Source: Xenopus tropicalis (lineage: Eukaryota > Chordata > Amphibia > Anura > Pipidae). Taken from it: a stretch of 64,000 nt of DNA. A program made the translations under genes and the position numbers. Positions 20,706 through 32,631 of this stretch are shown piece by piece (position 1 is the stretch's first letter; every line of letters begins with the position of its first letter). Where the stretch lies: the NCBI RefSeq assembly GCF_000004195.4, contig NC_030683.2:51039358-51103357 (forward strand), written 5' to 3'. Under the pieces are notes generated by a model, which did no database searches, had not been told where the DNA came from, and saw nothing but the letters and a program-made list of their open reading frames with translations.

Positions 20706-22360
20706 GATAGGAAATCATGAACCAGGCTGTCACCTAGCACAAGCAGTAGTAGCGTCTGTATCAATCAACCCACCTTGCAGTCAAAGGAGAGAACTCCTTT
20801 CTCCCTCTTCTAAAATTTCCTGTGCAGTACTCTGGCAAGGTCCTACTGCTGCTGTGACTGATGTTACCATACATTACCATATAGACACTGTTTTGATCCA
20901 GAGGTACTGTAGGCAAAAAACGTATGGTAACGTATTATAATGTTACCCAAACCACAATATAACAGTGCATATTAAAATATGCAAAAAAGAGGGGAGGCTG
21001 GGTGGGATGTTTCTACCTGTTCAGAAGATAGGAAGTGAACTGCTTCTCTTGTGACATCACATCTCTATCCTTTTCCACCCCCGGCCCAGCTTTCCCCTGC
21101 CTTAACTTACTGCTTCTCACCCAATCCCAGCTGCATCTGATTCTGCCAATCTTTAAACATAAACCGGTGTAATCTGGCTGCTGGTTATTCGGATCCCTTG
21201 TCATGCAGCCCCTGCATTTATAGCTTCAGGGCTTCCTTTCTGGATAACAGGTCCCGTACCTGTACTTTAAATACAGCAGTTTTAATATTAAGTAGCTTTT
21301 TTCCTGATATTAATAGTCTAGAGGTTTAACAAGGTATACTTTCTTTGGTATTATAAATAAGTGCTTTGGTTTATAATTAAAAAAAATATGATATATGAAT
21401 TTGTCTGCAATAAGCTGAATTCTTGAGAGAGCAACTACTAAAATAAGCTCATTCTTTCAGTTTAAACATTTTTTTTTATAAACAAAAGAACTATTTAATT
21501 GATTTTTCATCTGTTTCTCTCTCATTTGTGCCTAATGCAGAAATAAATTATAAAATACTTATTTAATAAAGCAGCAAATCACTGTAAAAGGCAGCGCACT
21601 TTCTATTGTGTTTTCTGTTTAAATAAGGTGTTATCTAAGAACACACATTTACTATATGTAACTGAAAAATAGTTTAGAAGCAAAGTGATATGTAAATTAA
21701 GATGATGCATACTAATAGGCTGTAAGCATTATAGTTATCTAGGGTTATTCACCTTGGGAAATAAAAGTGTATAAAAACTTACAGTCTGAGTATGAGAAAT
21801 ATAACTGTGGAAAAAGGTTCCAATTCAGAGTGGGATAGTAAGAGACATGGATGAATTTATGTTTCAATAAAAGTAAGTATAGAAAGGTAATCTAGCTGAT
21901 CAATACAAGCACTGTATTTACAAAGTTGTCACTGTGAAGTGTTCTAGATATTTATTCTTTTTCCAGATTGTTGTATGTCATTTTGCAGAGTAGTAGTACC
22001 CAACTCAAGGGCCCACTACCACTCCCCGCTCCTCCTTCAGTCACTGCTGCTCCTGCGCTGCTTACTTACTGTAAAAAGATAAAGATGGTTGTGTGTTCCA
22101 AAGTGCCTATCTATTTTTTCACAGCAAGTAAGCAGTGGATTGGGAGCTGCTAGGGCGGATTTTTAGTATTTTTTTCCCAGTAGCCCAGTGGGTCAGTCTC
22201 ACCCTATCTTTTTGCCAATTCATGGTAAATTTTTTTTTTTTTATCATTTTGAAATATATCTCAGCATATTGTAGCTAGTTCTCTGCTTCTCTCTGTATAG
22301 TGATTTTTTTCTCCAATTTGAAAATAAGCAGAATATTCTGATAAAATAAAGTGTAAGGTG
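20706..22360. other. Mostly unassigned; small mariner-like MITE scrap at 21228-21262
   Basis: TTTCTGGATAACAGGTCCCG at 21237 is the right end of the 39046-39372 family. The rest, including ORFs at 20701-20940, 21013-21204 and 21968-22153, shows no recognisable domain. Confidence 0.4.
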
Positions 22361-22570
22361 GAGGCTTATTTATCAAAACTTGTAAGTTTTGTAACCTGGA
22401 ATTTTAAAAAAATGCATGTTACTTTTTTAATTAAAAAATACAAATAAAAAACGTGATAAAATAAAACTTTTAAAAAATGGGGTATTTTTAGTCATTATTT
22501 AGAGTCTTGATTTTTAAAACAAAAAACTCAAATCTCACAAAAAAAATACAAACCTTGATAAATCTGCCTC
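22361..22570. mobile_element. MITE, GAGGCTTATTTATCAAAA ends
   Basis: GAGGCTTATTTATCAAAACTT pairs with the inverse of AACCTTGATAAATCTGCCTC. The interior is A/T-rich and imperfectly self-complementary (AAACTTTTAAAAAATGG). It is non-coding. Confidence 0.75.
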
Positions 22571-22660
22571 TAGGAGACGTGAGCATTTAACTAGCTCTAT
22601 AAACTCTAGTAACACAATCCAGAATTCACCAACATGCCCAAAAATAACTTGTATGCTTAA

Positions 22661-22880
22661 AGGAAAACTATTGTCAAAATCAAATTGTCCAGATGAGAGC
22701 CAGTTCAATTAATTGCTGAATGGGAGTGGCAACACCTTGCTGTGAACCAGAAGCAATGTCCCACCCTCCCCTATGCTTTATGGGTGTGGTTGCGACTATG
22801 TGGGGGTGAGAGGGTGGAAGGAGTGGGGGGGCAGGGGATTCAAGTGGCCTAGGGGAGATCCAGATCTAAATCCGGCCCTG
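22661..22880. mobile_element. T2-like left end and hAT-like right end
   Basis: TTAA at 22657-22660 followed by AGGAAAACTATTGTCAAAAT is a T2-like left terminus without a visible partner. AAATCCGGCCCTG at 22868-22880 is the right terminus of the hAT family found complete at 48636-48931; its left terminus is not identified. The segment is therefore a composite of broken MITEs. Confidence 0.5.
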
Positions 22881-23302
22881 GCAGTCAGGTCTAAACACTT
22901 TTCAGGATAAAATACAGGGAACGTGAACCTGGTACAAACGGAAGTATTTATTTGTAAAAAGCAAAGTGTGTGTCTTTAGAACTATGCCTTGTATTGCAGT
23001 ATATGTAATCTTTGGTGCCGTTTGTCATCTTTAAAGGTGTTTTAAACTCGATAAAAGAAATTGATGTAATTTTAATGAACTTTGCAAGCATTTTTTTTTG
23101 CAATTTTTAAACAATTTGTATATTTAGTAATTTCTGAGACTTCAGGAGCTCTAGATAGCTATATACTGCTAGTCAGTGTTCAGCTCAACAGCTGCCATTG
23201 AAGGCCCAAAGTGCCAGCTACCCTAGCTGTATATGCATTTTCTATGCACTTCCTGGATTCATTTAATACTAGGATTGCTGATTCTCCAGACACAAACCTG
23301 GT
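22881..23302. other. Unassigned spacer
   Basis: AT-rich sequence with no recognised feature. The paired ORFs at 23180-23487 overlap the next MITE and are shadows. Confidence 0.35.
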
Positions 23303-23310
23303 ATCAGCAG

Positions 23311-23492
23311 TAGGGTCACCACCTGTTCGGAAAACTGGGCAGAAACCCTCCGAATTGCTTTCAGCGGACACAATATCCATGCCCCTGATGTTATCACATG
23401 ACCAGAAAACGTTATGACTTGATAATGTGCGCCAACTTCATTGCACATGCCCCTTTGTCTGTGTTTAAAGCCCAGCAATGGTGGCAACCCTA
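23311..23492. mobile_element. hAT MITE, TAGGGTCACCACC ends
   Basis: TAGGGTCACCACCTG and the inverse of GGTGGCAACCCTA lie between ATCAGCAG (23303-23310) and ATTAGCAG (23493-23500), an 8-bp duplication with one mismatch. A truncated relative begins at 56385. Confidence 0.85.
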
Positions 23493-23538
23493 ATTAGCAG
23501 TCCAAATATGTAAATATCTCAGTTTTTTGGGGTTTATA

Positions 23539-23807
23539 CAGGGTCGGACTGGGAGGTTCAGGGCCCACCGGGGCTGCCACATAAGGTGTTCTTGCTGTGT
23601 CCCCCGCACCCCCACAGAGAGCCCAGCTGCACCCCCCTAACCCCCTGCAGGGGCCCTGCCACCCGCCTGACATCCTGCCCTGAACGTGCATACTTTCATC
23701 GTGTCAGGGGAGGGACACCAGCCGGGGGAGCGCCATCAGCAATCGGGTGTGGGCCGCTAGGCCCACCTGTTTTTTTGCCGATCCCCCGGTGGCCCAGTCT
23801 GACCCTG
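23539..23807. mobile_element. hAT MITE, CAGGGTCGGACTGGG ends
   Basis: CAGGGTCGGACTGGG and the inverse of CCCAGTCTGACCCTG are flanked by the exact 8-bp duplication GGTTTATA (23531-23538, 23808-23815). The interior is GC-rich. ORFs at 23494-23912 are shadows. Confidence 0.93.
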
Positions 23808-24033
23808 GGTTTATATCCTGTAAAATATACTAACTTAATTCTAATATGTGTGTGTGTGACTATTATCATTATATGTATCATATACAGCGGATCTGTTTCT
23901 ATGTCACTGTAACGTTCTTATCTGTCTAATTTTATAGATTTACCCATGGATGCTCCCTGCCATATACAGCTGCAAGTTAAGAAGGAGAGAGGAGGTAGAG
24001 GTTATGTGGCACTATGCAGGTAGAGGAGAGAGG

Positions 24034-24247
24034 CAGCCTCGTAACTAGACATCCGCGGGCCCTGGTGCACGGTATGCAGCCGGGCCCCCAACCCCCGTCA
24101 CATTTTTGTGGTGAATTTGCACCGGTGTGAGTGAAATTGCACTGATGCAAGCATCCAGCGGAGCCCAAAGGGGTGCAGGTTAGGAGCCTGCTGGACGCTA
24201 ACATCTGTGCAATTTGCACCCTCCACACCCCGCTAGTTACGTCACTG
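24034..24247. mobile_element. hAT MITE, CAGCCTCGTAACTAG ends
   Basis: CAGCCTCGTAACTAG and the inverse of CTAGTTACGTCACTG are the termini. Flanks GAGAGAGG (24026-24033) and GAGGGAAG (24248-24255) are an 8-bp duplication with two mismatches. ORF 23977-24303 is a shadow. Confidence 0.8.
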
Positions 24248-24259
24248 GAGGGAAGCCTT

Positions 24260-24990
24260 GTGGTAGCAAGTGGGGTCCTTAAGGCTGCAGCCCTGGTGAA
24301 CACCCCAGTGTGCTGTTGGTTGCTAGATATGGTTATATGATCTAGAACAAGTTCTGCGCATTACAAGCCTACATGACTTACATCCCAACGACATTATATA
24401 CTGAGAACAGTCGATATTGGCACCATAAACACATAATACCATGAGGTTAAATGGTTACTGGCACAAAAAGACCATTATATACAGCAAAAAGCAGTGGGCA
24501 GTTCTAATATTTCTCTGGCAATATACATACCAGAAGCCTGATAGGGAAAGGGTTAAAAATAAACAGTTTTCAAACATTTTGTGCTCTTTCATTTTAGGGA
24601 CCTTTCCTGTTGGGGGAGACATTTAATTTACCTAAAAAAAATATACATAGTTTTTTTCAAGACAGTCTATGCTTTCAAAACATGCTTAAAGTTTTGTAAT
24701 AAATTATATTTTATTATAATAAATTATAACATTGTATGCATAAAAATACAACTGATCTGGAAAGTCCCATGTCTCCTGAACATGCTAATGCCAAATATGT
24801 ATAGTTTTATGCAGATTTTTGACTTGTTACAGGTCAAAAACTCCCAGCAGTACACTATCAAATTTCCAAAGCACCTATGCATAAATCCACATGCTTCAGA
24901 ATAAAAAAACACTAGGTACACCCCAGAACACCATATAGTTTTGGAAAATATGCATTATGAGGATTTCAAATTAAACATATTTTTCTTGAT
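24260..24990. other. Unassigned sequence
   Basis: No repeat end or gene is recognised. ORFs at 24441-24626, 24581-24904 and 24724-24921 lie in AT-rich DNA without domain signals. Confidence 0.35.
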
Positions 24991-24999
24991 AGCCTACAC

Positions 25000-25252
25000 C
25001 AGTGCTGTCCAACTTCTGTGGTACTGAGGGCCGAATTTTTTCTGGCTCACATAGTGGAGGGCCGATAATGGAAGCCACTTTTGACCACTCCCCTTTTTTA
25101 AATACACCCACTTCAAACCACACCCATGCTTTAATGGTGGTAGCATAGCAAAAACCCAAATGGTTGGTGTTTGGTGCTCACTAAAGGGATATCCCCTTTC
25201 ATTCATATGTGAAAGAATTATATTATGTCATATTATGCCACACCCTTAAATC
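25000..25252. mobile_element. hAT element fragment (relative of 11336-12977), inverted
   Basis: It starts CAGTGCTGTCCAACTTCTGT, the terminal repeat of the 11.3-kb element in inverted orientation, and continues GAGGGCCGA, GACCACTCCCCTTTTTT and the YATATTATGTCATA stretch. It is cut near 25252, where the next fragment begins. The candidate flank GCCTACAC has no partner. Confidence 0.75.
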
Positions 25253-25440
25253 CATATGGCTCGTCCTCCCCTCACCGCAGAAACATTTTTCGCAGAAGTT
25301 TTTTTGTCGCGTCAAAAAGAAAAGATTGGGCGACAAAAAAAATAGATACAGGCGACAAAAAAGATGCGGGCCACAAAAAAATTGTGTGACAAATACGTTT
25401 CATAAATTTTTCGCCGTTTCGCAAATTGATGGACTATGGA
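25253..25440. mobile_element. Fragment of the TAGTGATGAG hAT MITE
   Basis: GGGCGACAAAAAAAATAGAT and GCGACAAAAAAGATGCGGG repeats followed by TTTTTCGCCGTTTCGCAAATT match the interior of 7783-8121. Termini are missing. Confidence 0.6.
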
Positions 25441-25716
25441 TTACTATGTAATTATGTAACTATTAAAGCATGTACAATTATAGGATCCATTATCTGAAAA
25501 CCCATTATCCAGAAAGCTCCGAATTATGGGAAGATCATCTCCCATAGACTCCATTTTAATCAAATAATTAAGATTTTTCAAAATGATTCCCTTTTCTCTG
25601 TAATAATAAAGCAGTACATTGATCTTGATCCCAACTAAGCTATGATTAATCCTTATTGTATAAAAAAACTATTCTATTGGCTTTATTTAATGTTTACATT
25701 TTGTTTAGTAGACATT

Positions 25717-26478
25717 GGGGCACATTAACTCAGCAATTTTGAGAAAAAAGTCGATTTTCTAGGTTGTTTTTAGATATTTTCGAGATTAACAAATGGGGTT
25801 TTGCCGGTACTTGATTTTTCTGATATTGTTTCTCGAAAAATTCAAGTTTTTTGGAAAGTCTCCCTGAAAAATTCAAGTTTTTCGAAAATAACTCCCATAA
25901 TTTGTGATTTTTTAATGTTTAGTTAACTGTTTTTTGTAAAAAAAAAAATCAGCATGTTTGAGTACTATTGAGTCCTACGGAGGCTTAGAATAGTAGAGGA
26001 ATAGAATAGTCAGAGACACATTTTCAAGGAGAAAATAATCCCCTGATTGTTTTCTGTTTCACCCAGTTTCAAGGGGAAATTAACCCCCCTCATTGTTTTC
26101 TATTTCACATATTTTCAAGGGGACATTAATCCCATCATCATTTTCTATTTCACCCAGTTTCAAGTGAAACTTAAACACATTATTGTTTCCTACGAATTAG
26201 TGCCAATGCTCCTAAAATGGCTGCTGGTGCAATTCCTACTTGGGGAAAGCAAAGAGGATTCATGGAAATGATCATCCATTTAAACTTGAATTTTTTGTAT
26301 TTTAACAATACTTTTGGCTCCAAAAATTCTGGATTTTCTAACGTAAATTTGAAATTTTCGTACAAATCATTGTGACATTTTATAAATACAATTGTGATCG
26401 AGTTTAATTAAAATGTATACCATGTTGAGTTAATATGACTTTTATGGCCAGAAAAAATGAATTTAGTAAATCAGCCCC
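25717..26478. mobile_element. MITE, GGGGCACATTAACTC ends, nested
   Basis: GGGGCACATTAACTC and the inverse of TTTAGTAAATCAGCCCC are termini like those of 5889-6262. The interior carries TTTTTCGAAAA-type self-complementary runs, a GAGTCCTACGGAGGC module shared with related MITEs, and a short tandem array (25993-26191). Confidence 0.7.
25993..26191. repeat. Tandem array, about 48-bp units, 4 copies
   Basis: The unit is like TTTCAAGGGGAAATTAACCC plus CTCATTGTTTTCTATTTCACC. Copies diverge by several bases. ORF 26047-26271 translates it and is a shadow. Confidence 0.8.
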
Positions 26479-26560
26479 TTAAGGTATGGTGATTCAAATA
26501 ACGGAAAGATCCCTTATCCAGAAAACCCCAGGTCCCAAGCATTCTGGATAACGGGTCATG

Positions 26561-27515
26561 AGTTCATCTCATGATTTTGCTGTTTGTGTTTGCCAGTTTT
26601 CTAATATGTGTCATTTGTAGTAAAGGATAGTACATATTTTGCCATGTTTACATGGGTGTTCATAATGTTAATTTTTTCTTAATTTTCAGAACTTTAAAGC
26701 TGATTCATGGTGTTTTTATTATTGGGAGAAGTCTCTGCTCCACGTCTAGATGAATATTAAGTGATAAACCCGATTTTTTCTTTAGCTATTTCTAACATTT
26801 AAAACAGTCAGCAGAAGAAAGAAAGATTTAGAATCATGTTTTTAAGAAAGTTGATGGTTTTATTGGATAATAAAACAAAACAAATTAAAAAGCTTGGCCA
26901 TCCATTAATAATGTTGAAGTCTGTAGCAAATCTGAGTTGTGTATATGAATCAGAAACCAATCAGCCAGCATCCAGACTGTTCTCTTGGACTCCAACTAAT
27001 TAATTATATCATCTATGGATGCCATTTTATTAAATGTTATCCAATTTACATCTTCAGTAACATCTTCCTCAATAAAACATTGCAGTAAAAAGTTAGTTAG
27101 AAATATTCTCAAATAGTGTTCATTTAATATGCTCTAATGAATAATATGCACCATCATACTCCTCTTTAAAATGTTTATAATGATTAATACCTATTGTTGA
27201 GCCAGGGAGTGGTGGGCAGAGCTCAAATGCATTATTCATGCTAAGCAGTTAGAAAAAATAGTATCCTGTCAGAAATTAAAACACTTCTAGGTCACTGAAT
27301 AAATCAAAAGAAAACAGCATGGTTTTCCAGTATTTTAGGGCTTCTAGAATAAAGATAACACTGCAACAATTTAAAAGACAAAAAGTCACATAAAGCAGAA
27401 AATAAAGCAAAACAAACACTCAAAGTAAGGAATGATAAAAAAACAGCATTTTTGATTAATTTCTTATAAATTATTTGTGCTGACTCTTAACTTCTTAACG
27501 CTTACGTTATCCATA
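26561..27515. other. Unassigned AT-rich sequence
   Basis: No transposon end or gene was seen. The part 26690-27060 is free of simple repeats and MITE termini and is a weak candidate for conserved non-coding sequence. Confidence 0.35.
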
Positions 27516-27520
27516 GTACA

Positions 27521-28156
27521 TGTCAGGATCAGCGGGATTCAAACACCACTTGGGGTGTTCCTGGCGGCATGCATTTGCCTCTGTAGCCACTGGAGGCATT
27601 TGGGCTCTGTCTGTTTCTTCCCTTGTCTCCTACTTTCCGTCTGCTCTCTTTCCTCCGCCCACCTCATTAACCTCATGTGTTTCCCATCTCCTAATCTTCA
27701 CCCTTTATAAGCCTTTCCCTGACCATTGCCCCTTGCTTGGTCATTAATTGTCTTTTGTGACCCTGCCGTCCTGTTCCTGTTCCTGTGTCTGTGCCCTTGT
27801 TCTCGCTGGTTCCAAGCTCCAGTTCCGTGTCCTGATCCTGCCTTCTGCCTTGTTCCTGAGCCCTTCCTAGTTCTACCTTGATTTCCCGGTTTTAACCTTG
27901 GCCTGCCCTGACTACGTTTGACTGCCGCTTGCCCTGACCTTTTGCCTGCTTTTGGATTCTGCCTCTGCCTGCCGTTCTACATTCAGTTTGTATGTTCATT
28001 GTATGTTCGGTTACATCACTAGTTTATTAAAGTTCTTCACCTTCAACATGGCCTCTGGCACCAGTTCTGTGACTTATGGTTACACTCCGGGTTACCCAGT
28101 CTTCAGGCTCCCACCTTCCTGGTACTCCACAGCGTCTCCACAGGGAGACCGTGACA
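27521..28156 (+). mobile_element. Solo LTR of a gypsy-like retrotransposon
   Basis: It starts TGTCAGGATC and ends CCGTGACA (TG...CA), with the exact 5-bp duplication GTACA at 27516-27520 and 28157-28161. A TATA-like CTTTATAAGCC at about 27703 and ATTAAA near 28024 fit promoter and polyadenylation signals. A diverged relative lies at 41445-41877. The 636-bp unit is a product of LTR-LTR recombination. ORFs inside are shadows. Confidence 0.88.
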
Positions 28157-28177
28157 GTACATGTGCAATAGGCAAGT

Positions 28178-28410
28178 TCAGTTTGTGGGCAAATTAACTT
28201 TAAAAATGGGATATTTTTGGAGCTCACCATAAATCTACTACGGTCCCTATCTGAGTTTCAAATAAGGGGTGAGCATGTCCTAACAGTGCCTGCCAAATTT
28301 GTGGGCAAATTAACTTTAAAAATGTGCTATTTATTGGAGCTCACCTTAAATCTACTACGGTCCCTATCTGAGTTTCAAATAAAGGGTGAGCATGTCCTAA
28401 CAGTGACTGC
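28178..28410. repeat. Tandem duplication, about 118-bp unit, 2 copies
   Basis: TTTGTGGGCAAATTAACTTT ... CTACTACGGTCCCTATCTGA ... GAGCATGTCCTAACAGTG occurs twice head to tail (from about 28180 and about 28298) with few differences. It yields the ORF at 28217-28501. Confidence 0.92.
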
Positions 28411-29156
28411 CAGAAACACAGTAGGAGGCGAAGAGCCAATCGCAGCTCTGCATTCATGCAAACACAGGAATAAGTTCCCAATTAAGTGGCCTAGTTGCTG
28501 ATTGGTTTATATGCTACAGTGCAGTGTGCTGAGTGCTACCAGAAGAAATTTTCAATAAATCCGCCAATAAATCAACTTTTCTAAGCACATTCCTTATATA
28601 TTTAGAGGAGTATAATGCAATGGCAATGCAAGTCTTTTTTTTACACAATACTGTATGTCCTCCCTTTAATGCTTCCAACAAAAAAGAAACCAGGAATTGT
28701 AGAATATGTAGCAATGGCAGTCATTTACATGACACAATAGACTGTACAATCTAAGATAAGTAATCACTTTAAAATATTATATAGTGTTTTTTGGATTACT
28801 TTTTTGCACTATTGAAGAAAACAATTGTGAAGACAGAAGACACACATATAAGGGCATTGTAAAATGTAAAAGCCTATCTAGTATCAAGTATAGCTTGGAA
28901 AATTGTCGAACATCTCTTTTAATATTTGGTTTGTTAAATAAATTCCTCATTTATTTATTAACCTAATATCAGTTAACATGTATAACATTAGAAACTTTGG
29001 CGGGTTTAATATAGTATCCAAGTTTGCCCGAAAACCCGCCAACCTGGCAACCTGGCTGGTGAAAAATGTTAAGGGCACTTTGGATTAACAATGCCTTTGC
29101 TATAAGTGGATTATTTTTCTGAAAGTGATCTTTACTTGTGAATATATATTAACATA
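28411..29156. other. Unassigned sequence
   Basis: Nothing firm is seen. GGCGGGTTT near 28999 and its inverse AAACCCGCC near 29032 form a small imperfect palindrome of hAT-MITE type. ORFs at 28514-28966 lack domain signals. Confidence 0.35.
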
Positions 29157-29266
29157 CTTTTGGGCAGATTTATGAATCCACACGCTCTCCCAGCAGTTCA
29201 ATATACTGTACTTTGGGGCAGATTTATTAATCCACAAGCTTTCCCAGCAGTTCCCCATATATCAGA
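29157..29266. repeat. Tandem pair of a MITE-end-like segment (about 57 bp)
   Basis: ACTTTTGGGCAGATTTATGAA ... CCCAGCAGTTC occurs at 29157 and again from about 29213. The GGGGCAGATTTATTAATCC part resembles MITE termini elsewhere in the window. Confidence 0.75.
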
Positions 29267-30468
29267 TTTTTACTTACTGTCATTTTTTACAAATTGACAC
29301 ATTTATTAAATCTGATAAAGACGTCAATTCATCACAATGTTTATGACTGCTCTGAGTACTCAAAAATGTGACCATGTCAGGTATTATGAAATATACTGTA
29401 CACTCAATTTCAATTTCTAAAAAAAACTATTTTATTAAATACTTTATTAAACTGTTTATCAAATCATACCTGATTTTATAGGTAGGTATAATAACAACTT
29501 CAGCAATAAATTATAACTTTTTAAAGTGTTAATTCTTTAATGTCTCTAGCAATGTGTTCTAGCTCCAGGCACTAAATTCTCTAGCTTGGTGTTTACATAG
29601 ATGTAACTCTAGCTTGTATTCATGTAAACATTATAGTCCTCAAACACACACACACACATTATCATCACCAACCGCCGTCAAGCGATGTCAAAAGATCATT
29701 TCATCGCCTCATCTTTTTGTCCATCCCCTTTTGATCCTTGCCAGTGACTTTCTAGGGTGTGTGTATTGGACACCTTAAATGCATGTGTCCCTGCAAACCG
29801 TGACTGCTACCTCCCATTTAAAATCAACATTCAGATTATTTAGTTTTCTTCTGAAGAAGAATATACTTTCCTAGCTAAGAAGGACTTTTTAAGCATTTTA
29901 CACATTGCATGGTTCATTTGATTTATAGTACTTGCAAACAATATAAGTTCTTTTTTTATGCTTAAAGCATAAGCAGACACTGAAGAGCATAAAGGCAGGA
30001 GTATCTGAAGTAAAGAATATGTTAAACCTTAGCAAAAAACAACAAACACATGGTTAGTTGGTGGTTTTGATGCCAAGTATTTGTCAATTTTTTTTAAAAT
30101 ATATTTATACTAAATAACAATATCCATACATTATGTTTGCAATTTACAATTATGAATACATTGGAATCTGAGAAGCCACATGGCAAATATATACAGCAAA
30201 AAAAACATGGTTTTCTAAATATAATTTAATATAAAATATAATTTTAAATTAAATATAAATAGAATTTAATGGTACTGGAGTTTTTCGTTAAGATGTGCAG
30301 ACATGCAACTAGACTGGTAAGACAAAAAATAAGACAACATAAATCTTCACAGGGATACACACACAAAATAAATATATATTTTGTATGTCCACACCTAAAT
30401 TTGTAATTTTCTAGATGAACCTGCTGAATTAATATGCAGAGGCAAATTGCCAAAAGTCATGTTAAATA

Positions 30469-30470
<2 letters not shown>
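29267..30470. other. Unassigned sequence
   Basis: It includes a short CA run (29643-29658). No gene or transposon boundary is recognised. ORF 30244-30453 is judged spurious. Confidence 0.35.

Positions 30471-30500
<30 letters not shown>
30471..30500. repeat. (CA)n microsatellite, 15 dinucleotides
   Basis: Uninterrupted AC repeat immediately left of the palindrome at 30504-30629. Confidence 0.95.
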
Positions 30501-30502
<2 letters not shown>

Positions 30503-30503
30503 C

Positions 30504-30629
30504 CTCCACTGATCGGTCTGACCAATACAAAAAAGAAAAAGTATGATATAGCCATAGGGACCTATGGCTATATCATACTTTTCCTTTTTTGTATTTGTTA
30601 GGTTTGCGCTGTCCGACCGATCAGTGGAG
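30504..30629. repeat. Inverted repeat, about 126 bp
   Basis: CTCCACTGATCGGTC (30503-30517) pairs with GACCGATCAGTGGAG (30615-30629). An inner near-perfect hairpin pairs AAGTATGATATAGCCATAGG with CCTATGGCTATATCATACTT around a tiny loop near 30560. The right arm has about 12 extra bases. It could be a small MITE or a transcribed hairpin. Confidence 0.85.
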
Positions 30630-30877
30630 TTATGTGTAAATTTTTATGTGTAATGACTTTCCTTTGATTATTGAGTTATGTTGGCACTTTTCTCTTTTGT
30701 GCCCTTTTTTCCTTTATTGATTTACACTGATTTTCCTTTTTCCTATGTTTTATGTGTTTCCACTTTGTTTTCATTGTACGTTTGGGTTGCCTAGCAACAA
30801 TTTTGGATATGATAAAGGTCTAAATAAAATAAGTATCTTTTTTTGATCAAATTTTACTGGTGTGCATCAGCATTTTT

Positions 30878-30879
<2 letters not shown>

Positions 30880-30936
<57 letters not shown>
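30880..30936. repeat. (TA)n microsatellite
   Basis: About 28 uninterrupted AT dinucleotides. The ORF at 30854-31159 translates it. Confidence 0.95.
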
Positions 30937-30938
<2 letters not shown>

Positions 30939-30939
30939 A

Positions 30940-32234
30940 ATGCTAATTTTAAGGCAGCCAGACAATAGCATCTATAGAATATGCAAATGCACACTGCGGC
31001 AAAGTTTGAGGGATGGAGATTTATGTGTTTGTGAATATAGTGAGACAGTTGGACAGAGCTGCCATAAGTAATGTTACTAAATAATGAAGTTGTGATGAAC
31101 AAGATTTGCATTTTACATGTAACTTGCCAGATAGAGATATAGAGATAGAGATATACCAACTTGTAAATCTGTGGGACAAATATGGGAAAGGGCTACAAAC
31201 AGAAGTATATCAAATAAGTACAGCTATTTGCAGATAATCTCTATGTATAAGATGTTAGTCAAAGCTTGTTAGAGTGAAAAACACAACTAGTGATCCAATA
31301 AAGGAAATCAGAACTGTAAAGTTTTAGTGTTTGATTGACAGTGTTTTTATTTTCCAAGGAGTGCCATAGAGTGTACTTTAAACTTAAAATGGATTAGATA
31401 TTATTACACTGAACACCCTGGTACAAAGGGATTGTGGTTTCTTTTTTGATCTATTGGGAGATTGCAGTGTGAGGTTTTATCTTAAATAGAAGTATATGGC
31501 TTACTGAGAACCAATGGCTGGTAACGGCCTGAGGCTTGTAGATAGAGAGGTAGCTGCTGAGAGAGAGATATAAAAGCTGGGGTACTTGATATGAAGAAAC
31601 TGGCTCTCAACAACTCTTGTTAGTAGAGCTTGGATGTACAGGAGTTAGGTCAGGGGCTGGCATCAGAACAGATAGTTAAAGGGCAGAAATTTTCAAACAA
31701 GAGGAGCATAGAAGCCACGCAAGGTATCCAAGGAAAATACAAAGGCAAGTCAGAAACAAAACAAAACAAAAAGCTCAGTACAGAAGGGCACAGGACCAAT
31801 GGCATAACAAAATACCATCCCACATCATGACAAATGACATAAAACATCACAACGCATGCTGCACATGTGGGAAACTTGGACACTTTCTGAATATTGTGGG
31901 AGTATCCTCCAACATGAAATTAAGAAATATATTAAATCTACTCCATGTTTGGTTCTTGCAAGGTAGATAATAAGATTATCAATGCATAGATTAACCCCCT
32001 GCATAATGGTCTCCTGCTAATAAAACAGGCACAACCAAGGGTGTTGTGTAATTATCTACTTCAGAAAGACCAAAAATGCAGTGACTTCCTGTTTTCCTGT
32101 CTGCCCTATTTGCCTCCAGAAATATCAAAAACCATATATTTTTCATGATTCAAACTGTTGGCAAAATGTATGTTCAACACAAGCCCATTTAAATTCTGTA
32201 ATGGTTTGTGATTCTTCTTCATGCAAACTATACA
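30940..32234. other. Unassigned; possible LTR-retroelement scrap at 31440-31830
   Basis: GAGATATAAAAGCTGGGGT (TATA-like) near 31567 followed by TAGGTCAGGGGCTGGCATCA and GGGCAGAAATTTTC near 31646-31692 has the style of a gypsy-type LTR and leader, but no LTR end or coding relic can be shown. A GATAGA-rich simple stretch lies at 31130-31155. Confidence 0.3.
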
Positions 32235-32631
32235 CAGTGGGGCCGATTCACTAAAGGTCGTGAATGCTTATTGCATAGTTTTTTGCGTTAAAAAGTGTGC
32301 GATAATTAAGTACCGATTCATCAAAGTTATTTTGCATGCATTACTACTCATATCGCATGTGCAAAAAAACGCATTATCGTAAAGCATTATTTCCATTGCA
32401 TTTCGGTAATTATTGAATAGATATAATACTAACGCATGATTCACAAACACATATGAAGCGTTAAACGCATGAAATATCACTGTAATCTGTGCTAATATTA
32501 ACACCTATTTGGGGTAAGCGGTACTCAAAAAACATTACGGGAGCGTTTGGCAAGACGGGAGCGTTTGGCAAGACAAGATGGAGTTTGCAGTCGGATTTTC
32601 ATTGGCTTGTAAGTATGTGATTGCCCTAGAG

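Larger units (their letters stand above)
25473..26560. mobile_element. Mariner-like MITE (39046-39372 family) split by a nested MITE
   Basis: Left part 25473-25716 (CCATTATCTGAAAACCCATT, CATCTCCCATAGACTCCATT, CTTGATCCCAACTAAGC) and right part 26479-26560 (AAGGTATGGTGATTCAAAT, TCTGGATAACGGGTC) make one element interrupted at 25717-26478. Confidence 0.82.
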
